From Dreissena polymorpha (lineage: Eukaryota > Mollusca > Bivalvia > Myida > Dreissenidae), in contig NC_068361.1 of the NCBI RefSeq assembly GCF_020536995.1, positions 107,977,989 through 108,041,988 on the forward strand: a stretch of 64,000 nucleotides of DNA, given 5' to 3'. This document shows positions 60,801-64,000 of this stretch, piece by piece. The translations under genes were made by a program, and so were the position numbers. A model generated the notes under the pieces. It had not been told where the DNA came from and did not search any database. It saw nothing but the letters and a program-made list of their open reading frames with translations. Each line of letters starts with the position of its first letter. Position 1 is the stretch's first letter.

Positions 60801-62733
60801 AACACAAACATTCGCAAATTTTCTTAAGTATCAAAAACATTATGGCATTTGTTACTATTTAAAGATGTGATGAAATAACGTCCAACCTGGATGTTTTTGT
60901 TTTCACTGAACACGCGTAATTTGCCTGACGTGATGTTCCCGTTTTTATACAACACAAAATACACCCATACTTTCCATGCGACGTTCTACATGTCTGCATA
61001 ATTTTCGCACACTTTTTATTGAGACAAAGGATAAAGCACTTTTTATTTGACGCTATTTTTTTATTGTTGCGTAAGCATTTAAATTTGGAAGTGTGTTTCC
61101 GAAATTCGGATTACAAATTAAAAATGATCAAACCAGAATCGAACGAAACATTTACAGTTGTGCGCAATTAATTTAACGATAATCTGTTCAAAAGCATCAA
61201 ACGAATGCTCCCATGTAACAACTCTACTCCGTATAATACACTTTTTAGAATGCTATTTTTACGTAAAAATTTATTTACACCGCTTTGCTTTGTTTACCTT
61301 GATATCGTTATTTTGGATGGCTTTTCTGGACGAAATGTGAATGAATTTTTGTAAAATTTTCGTACCGGTTTGATGAAAATCGTATCGCAATACAATATGC
61401 GGATTGCGTATTGTGATATATACCGATATACCGGTATATTGTTGCAGTACTACCCCCTACAAAAAAGTTAGTATCTTAGAAACAAAATCCTTGTTCTGAA
61501 TGGTGATCACAACAAAAATCTTATAATTTAGACATTGCTATTGATATTGATAGCTCTGTTTCTTACAAATTATCAAAATCATCAGGAATAAAATGTTACT
61601 CCTCTTGCCAGACAAATCAGGAAATGGGTTTGAGAGTTATAGAAGTATATCCGAGTTAAAGGGACAGAAAACTAATTTGTTACAGGAATTTTAGAATGAT
61701 TCTTATGTTGAAAACAAACTTGTTGGGGTGCAAAACAAGAAAAAAAATATTTTTGGCAATTTAATCATGAAAGCTGTCTTTGTCATTACATAATACTGGT
61801 TTATTGTCCTAGTACCAGTTTCACCGGAGGGGACTTATGGTTTGTGCTTTTTGAGTCTGTCTGTCTGTCACACTTTTCTGGATCCTGCGATAACTTTAAA
61901 GGTTCTTCATATTTTTTCATGAAACTTGAAACATGGATAGATGGCAATACGGACACTATGCACGTCATTTCATTTTGTTCCTACATAAAAAATTCTGGTT
62001 TCTATGGCAAAAAAAACACACAAAAAAGCACAAAATTCTGACATTGGTGGAGCCGGTAGGGGACATAATATTGCTTGGCAATAGTCTTGTTTTAACAAAT
62101 TGACCTCTTTTAATCAATATGTTTTCCTAATCTTTTAGCCAGGAATTTCAGACAGCTGTTGGGTATGATGATTTAAGTTAAATTGTTTGATGTTGGTGTT
62201 TTATTATGTACCTTTCAGTTTGTTGAAATATTTAAATATTACTTCTCAAGATTATATGTTGACGTATTCTTTTGATTTGTTTTCAGCCTTATTTTATGTT
62301 CTCTTTTTGTATTGTTGTTTTGTGTCTAAACAAACCATGACATTGATCATAGTCGGTTATGTAGCATGCTTATGTCATGCAATGAGTAATTCATAAAAAA
62401 AAACTCATAATAAATTCTGAACGCAAGGATGCCTTTGTTTTTTGCTATTAATACAGTAAAAGGTCACTCTCTGCATTGTTCATGCTCAAATGGATAGATG
62501 AAGGACATAAAATAAAAATCAGCGTTGCTGACAGCTTTTGTATGTTGATTTTTCAGCTGGCAAAGTCCACCATTTCTTGTTCAATGAGGACATCCCTCTC
62601 ACAGAGGAGTGCAATCTAGACCAGACGGTTCCCAGCTTGGGCTCTCCTGTCAACACATCACCAGGTTGTGAACGCGTTGAACGATTCTCGCGAAAAGTGT
62701 TTGTGGGCGGTCTACCACCCGATATAGATGAAG
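41981..62733 (+). CDS. CPEB: CPEB2/3/4-type cytoplasmic polyadenylation element-binding protein (partial)
   Basis: Three coding exons (41981-42841, 59892-59994, 62557-62733) join in phase. MGEYG at the start matches MGDYG of vertebrate CPEB4; MQDEI..EK..QQLSPS matches IQDEI..SEK..QQLSPS; FESQLMDIMR matches the CPEB2-4 LESSLIDIMR block; and ERVERFSRKVFVGGLPPDID is the start of RRM1 with its RNP2 strand. The family binds 3' UTR elements through two RRMs and a zinc-binding ZZ domain to repress or activate translation; in flies (Orb2) and Aplysia (a CPEB) it serves synaptic memory through self-assembly. The remaining RRM1, RRM2 and zinc domain lie past the window. The first coding intron is 17.05 kb and filled with transposons; the second is 2.6 kb. 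Confidence 0.95.
43450..44335 (+). repeat. GACCTTGACCTTTGACC repeat element, five to six units
   Basis: A full-looking copy: head 'ACAAGGGCTGTTTGTAAAAC', five to six units of 140-155 bp (receptor-like blocks near 43543, 43697, 43850, 43988 and 44130), a (GACC)n GACAGACC run, and the end CTTCTTCGAAGGGGGCATA. It lies in the first coding intron of CPEB. Confidence 0.85.
44464..44800. mobile_element. CAGGGCCC-ended small element
   Basis: Left end CAGGGCCCTTGC, right end (read inward) CAGAGCCTTC. Possible 5-bp duplication, ACACC/ACGCC, with one mismatch. It carries G-rich subterminal text (GGGGGATTGGGGCC, and GGGGAATGGGGCCG on the other side). A fragment of the same family lies at 43183-43375 and another near 26500-26560. 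Confidence 0.45.
44805..46020. other. CPEB intron, no feature
   Basis: AT-rich intronic sequence. No exon, repeat family or terminal repeat is recognised. Confidence 0.45.
46027..46361. mobile_element. CAGGGCTTT MITE, 5-bp target duplication GACAG
   Basis: A 335-bp element with ends CAGGGCTTTACACC and CAGGGCTTTTCATC, flanked by GACAG on both sides (46022-46026, 46362-46366). Subterminal text (CCTTATATAACAGAGGCCGA and AATTGGGAA) is shared, in opposite orientation, with the larger relative at 49313-50188. The 130-codon minus-strand frame at 45996-46388 merely spans it. Confidence 0.8.
46681..48568 (+). repeat. Z repeat split by an inserted element
   Basis: The head (46681-46828: 'GCCCCCGGATCGAATGATCGG', then CTGTCTGTCTGTC) and tail (48442-48568: 'TCATGGAGCTGCACATTTTG') belong to one repeat. 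Intact copies lie at 59339-59623 and 60056-60345. The break falls within the GCATGTGTATCTCATGG segment of those copies, so they document the empty site. Confidence 0.85.
46829..48441 (+). mobile_element. CAGGGCTTTCC hAT-like element with transposase N-terminal remnant
   Basis: A 1613-bp element with perfect 13-bp inverted ends, CAGGGCTTTCCTT, and a 5-bp target duplication, ATATG (46824-46828, 48442-48446). Near the right end an ATG at 47989 opens a 59-codon frame beginning MSQRNLFEFGIG and followed by a basic KRTLDLND..PKRAKEE stretch. This plan (a short SQR..LF.FG opening, then a nuclear-localisation-like patch) is common at the N terminus of hAT transposases. The rest of the transposase is missing, so this looks like a deletion derivative. 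Confidence 0.75.
49313..50188 (-). mobile_element. CAGGGCTTTTCATC hAT-like element, 5-bp duplication CATCA
   Basis: An 876-bp element with 14-bp perfect inverted ends, flanked by CATCA (49308-49312, 50189-50193). A minus-strand frame at 49550-49738 encodes a lysine-rich peptide with QKTLFDCGFKK, similar in plan to the N-terminal remnant in the element at 46829-48441. It shares its subterminal sequence with the MITE at 46027-46361, its likely smaller derivative. Confidence 0.75.
50668..53369 (-). mobile_element. decayed hAT transposon with transposase remnants
   Basis: A 2702-bp element with perfect 14-bp inverted ends, CATGGGCGTCCGCA, and a perfect 8-bp duplication, GAGAAAAT (50660-50667, 53370-53377). 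On the minus strand, 50993-51092 encodes VEGSFSTLRRVKTWLRST, the hallmark of the hAT C-terminal dimerisation region. 52625-52925 encodes a central segment (ATFVITLHIIAKYKSILEPI, then IPRQCGRQ) of the P52rIPK/ZMYM-like hAT type, interrupted by an in-frame stop. The copy is clearly inactive. It inserted into another element. Confidence 0.85.
51400..52560 (+). repeat. diverged direct repeat pair inside the hAT
   Basis: About 80 bp near 51400 (ATTGCCGGCCATGAGGTCC, then CATTTCCGG) recurs near 52483 (ATTACCGGACACGAGGTCCGG, then CATTTCCGG) in the same orientation. It may be two copies of a small repeat, or the ends of a secondary insertion that contributes non-hAT sequence. Confidence 0.35.
54484..55536. 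other. CPEB intron with fragmentary repeats
   Basis: AT-rich. 'AAACAAGCCCTG' at about 54587-54598 resembles a lone right end of the CAGGGCTT group, without a partner. 55328-55480 is GC-rich and contains 'AGTCACAAGTA', which is loosely mirrored by 'TAGTTGTGACT' near 57066. An older TIR element around the next one is therefore possible but unproven. Confidence 0.3.
55543..56808. mobile_element. CAGTCTTC element with AGCCCGA arrays and a 6-bp duplication
   Basis: A 1266-bp element with ends CAGTCTTC and GAAGACTG, flanked by an exact TCAACG (55537-55542, 56809-56814). The terminal ~110 bp at each end form imperfect inverted repeats with repeated TAGCCCGA and 'GGTCGATTAAATATTTTAGC' text. The 101-codon frame at 55843-56148 matches nothing I recognise. 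Confidence 0.7.
57093..58093. mobile_element. phrase-array element with AAACATCC ends, host of a nested hAT-like MITE
   Basis: The left end is a 20-bp tandem array (57093-57236), CCTGTCATTTAAACATCCGT, about seven copies. The right end (58045-58093) carries the same AAACATCC phrase inverted (GGATGTTTAGCGGGTCAATGG). The design matches the elements at 3240-5444 and 33395-35064. No clear target duplication was found. A separate MITE occupies 57375-58042. Confidence 0.55.
57375..58042. mobile_element. CAGGGCTCGAA hAT-like MITE
   Basis: Ends CAGGGCTCGAATTTAAC and CAGGGCTCGAAATTAAC are inverted, with flanks GTTTAGG on both sides (57368-57374, 58043-58049). Subterminal CTCGCAAAA/TTTTGCGAG motifs recur. 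The 668-bp interior has no transposase. It was inserted into the phrase-array element. Confidence 0.8.
58094..59335. other. CPEB intron, no feature
   Basis: AT-rich intron. Open frames of 60-90 codons on both strands show no recognisable domain, and no repeat ends are seen. Confidence 0.45.
59339..59623 (+). repeat. Z repeat, intact copy
   Basis: Head 'TTTATGCCCATGGATCGAATG', a CTGTCTGTCTGTC run, 'AACTTGATATTTGGCTTGCA', 'CATGGAGCTGCACATTTTG', and a tail ending 'TGACAAACACATCTCTTGTTT'. The same plan occurs at 60056-60345 and 46681-48568 (split). Confidence 0.8.
59892..59994 (+). CDS. CPEB: CPEB second coding exon
   Basis: Too short to stand out as an open frame. The acceptor CTTTGTTACAG ends at 59891 and the donor AAAG|GTAACA follows 59994. 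Phase 0 in, phase 1 out. It encodes 34 residues plus one base: DRSSAYDTMKFTNFESQLMD followed by IMRTTTMDQADQIK. This aligns with the vertebrate CPEB2-4 block DRPRTFDMHSLESSLIDIMR. Confidence 0.93.
60056..60345 (+). repeat. Z repeat, intact copy
   Basis: Same plan as 59339-59623, in the next intron 62 bp after exon 2. It contains the block TCAAGGTCAAAGGTCAAA and 'AAGGTCAAGGTCATCC'. Confidence 0.8.
60407..61641 (+). repeat. 190-bp direct repeats flanking a TIR element
   Basis: 60407-60600 and 61452-61641 are homologous direct copies with roughly 10% difference ('CCCCCTACAAAAAAGTTAGT', 'AGACATTGCTAT', 'CAGGAATAAAATGTTACTC', 'GGGTTTGAGAGTTAT'). The element at 60602-61451 sits exactly between them. 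Confidence 0.85.
60602..61451. mobile_element. AGTGCTGCAACAATA MITE
   Basis: Inverted ends AGTGCTGCAACAATA and AGTACTGCAACAATA. Subterminal sequence alternates ATATCG/CGATAT-type motifs (for example 'TACCGATATACCGGTATATT'). No transposase in the 850 bp. Its target duplication cannot be read because it lies between larger direct repeats. Confidence 0.7.
61818..62090 (+). repeat. SINE-like repeat (TTTCACCGGAGGGGACTT family)
   Basis: Head 'TTTCACCGGAGGGGACTTATG', a CTGTCTGTCTGTC run, 'TTCATGAAACTTGAAACATGG', and end 'GTAGGGGACATAATATTGCT' with 'GGCAATAGTCTTG'. I recall this as a common bivalve repeat. It lies in a CPEB intron. Confidence 0.6.
62557..62733 (+). CDS. CPEB: CPEB third coding exon (start of RRM1)
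   Basis: The acceptor TTGATTTTTCAG ends at 62556 and the donor GATGAAG|GTAGGT follows 62733. Phase 1 in, phase 1 out. It encodes an acidic linker (FNEDIPLTEECNLDQTVPSL), then ERVERFSRKVFVGGLPPDID, the first beta strand (RNP2, VFVGGL) of RRM1. The exon ends at the DIDE|D position, as in vertebrate CPEB genes. The next exon is outside the window. Confidence 0.96.
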
Positions 62734-62734
62734 G

Positions 62735-63600
62735 TAGGTCACGTTATGTGTTGTTAAATTGAAAGAATGTTGAAATAGTCCTGGCACATACACTTGCATA
62801 TTCTCTTAAGAAAGTTCAAAATAGGGGACATAATTAGCGATTGCTCTTTAAACACTTTAAAATATGGTTATTAATACACTTTTGAATTAAAATGGGTCTG
62901 ACCAATTATGAGAATTTTTCTAAAGTGTTTCTTACCTATACATTTTTAGATTTTCGGAAGAAAATTTTTATTTCTTTTATATAGTTGTTTTAACTATTCA
63001 GTTTTTCATAAACAACCAAATTTGCGTGGTAACCCAAACCTTCTGAAGATTTTACAGTTTTACACCATTATATCTGCATGGGAAGAGTTGTGTGAATGAA
63101 AATGATATCTTTATCAGAAATTTGAGTTAGTTTATTGCAGCTGTGAATGTTTTATAAACCTCCTTATGTTCATTATTGACTTTTCCTTAATTGCTCTTTG
63201 CCTTGGGAAGAAATAAAATTGGTGAAATTTGACATCTGCTATAGAATTGGATACTGATAACATTATATGGCTTCTACTGAAGTTGAAGATAAAATGAAGG
63301 CTGGAAATTCAGTCTGTTGCATGTATTTGCAGTCTAGATATTGCTATTGCTTCTGCATTTGTTCTGGTTACATCAAGTTTTTGTTTGATTTTTGCAATTT
63401 CAAGATGCATTAGCCCATAATTGTGTAAGCCTTAAGTAAAAAAAGTAAAATGGTGAAAATTAAGAATCACTGAAGTTGATTTGATCTTATAATACAATAT
63501 TCTACATTTTATCAATTTTTATGATTGCTTAAATTTTGAGACATTGTCATTATTCTTTAATTTCAGACAATATCTGATTGATGGGTTTTACTTTATGACA
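62735..63600. other. CPEB third intron, no feature
   Basis: AT-rich intron with no recognisable exon. The expected next exon (GHAFVxW-like RRM1 core of CPEB2-4, PPKGYAFLLF) is not present before 64000. Confidence 0.6.
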
Positions 63601-63604
63601 TATT

Positions 63605-63690
63605 TATTAACCCATTTATGCCTAGCGGACTCTCCCATTCTTCTAAATTGGATCAATTTATTTCCAAAATTAGGGATGTCTAGTATATTT
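63605..63690. repeat. fragment of a dispersed MITE
   Basis: Text 'AACCCATTTATGCCTAGCGG', then 'CTAAATTGGATCAATTTATT' and 'AGGGATGTCTAGTATATTTA', which I recognise as the two ends of a common bivalve MITE joined without its middle. Confidence 0.4.
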
Positions 63691-64000
63691 ATGCCCCCCT
63701 TCGAAGAAGAGGGGGTATATTGTTTTGCACATGTCGGTCGGTCCGTCGGTCGGTCCGTCCACCAGATGATAACTCAAGAATGCTTAGGCCTAGGATCATG
63801 AAACATCATAGGTACATTGATCATGACTGGCAGATGACCCCTATTGATTTTTAGGTCACTAGGTCAAAGGTCAAGGTCACAGTGACTCAAAATAGTAAAA
63901 TGGTTTCCGGATGATAACTCAAAAATGCTAAGGCCTATGATCATGAAACTTCATAGGTACATTGATCATGACTGGCAGATGAGCCCTATTGATTTTCAGG
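63691..64000 (-). repeat. GACCTTGACCTTTGACC repeat element, cut by the window end
   Basis: Inverted copy of the family at 8694-9934 and 43450-44335. It begins with the end module (ATGCCCCCCTTCGAAGAAGA), then GGTCGGTCCGTC, then at least two units containing AGGTCAAAGGTCAAGGTCA. It continues beyond 64000. Confidence 0.85.

Noticed and set aside
59995-62556. A self-cleaving HDV-like ribozyme, as known in the mammalian CPEB3 intron.
   Set aside because: I looked by eye for the G-rich start and nested pairing in both CPEB introns and saw no candidate. A covariance-model search would be the decisive test.
1-64000. LTR retrotransposons, retrovirus-like or Polinton-like elements.
   Set aside because: No long direct terminal repeats with internal polymerase-, protease- or capsid-like frames were recognised in any of the six frames.

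Overview
This is a window of animal nuclear DNA, most likely from a bivalve mollusc. The genus looks Dreissena-like, but that rests only on my memory of its repeat families. It is AT-rich, with small exons, long introns and GT-AG splice sites. Several bivalve-type repeat families are present: foldback MITEs, units built around 'GACCTTGACCTTTGACC', long internally tandem elements, and tRNA-derived SINEs.

Only two host genes can be supported, arranged head to head. On the minus strand is MARCHF5, a mitochondrial outer-membrane RING-CH E3 ligase. Five exons (16006-24595) are certain, and a short first exon at 31170-31189 fits in phase, giving a 279-residue protein. On the plus strand is a CPEB of the CPEB2/3/4 (Orb2) subfamily. 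Its first coding exon is 41981-42841, its second 59892-59994, and its third 62557-62733; the third stops just inside RRM1 and the gene continues past the window. From memory, human CPEB3 and MARCHF5 have the same divergent arrangement on chromosome 10, so this appears to be an old animal gene pair. A splice donor at 31295 on the plus strand, close to the MARCHF5 start, could end an untranslated CPEB leader exon from a shared promoter.

Layout: 1-13 kb, intergenic with DNA transposons and long tandem-unit repeats. 13-31 kb, MARCHF5 with MITEs close to several exons and a 42-bp minisatellite built from the exon 4 splice-donor junction. 31-42 kb, the divergent intergenic region with a phrase-array element, a TTAA-flanked MITE and minisatellites. 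42-60 kb, the 17-kb first coding intron of CPEB, full of nested hAT-like elements. 60-64 kb, further CPEB introns.

The most unusual observations are the minisatellite carrying eight exact decoy copies of the MARCHF5 exon 4 5' splice site, a set of elements whose ends are arrays of a short phrase, a group of CAGGG-ended elements with 5-bp target duplications, and perfect nuclear-receptor half-site arrays shared by otherwise different repeat families. No intact tRNA or rRNA gene, CRISPR array, retroviral or LTR element was found.
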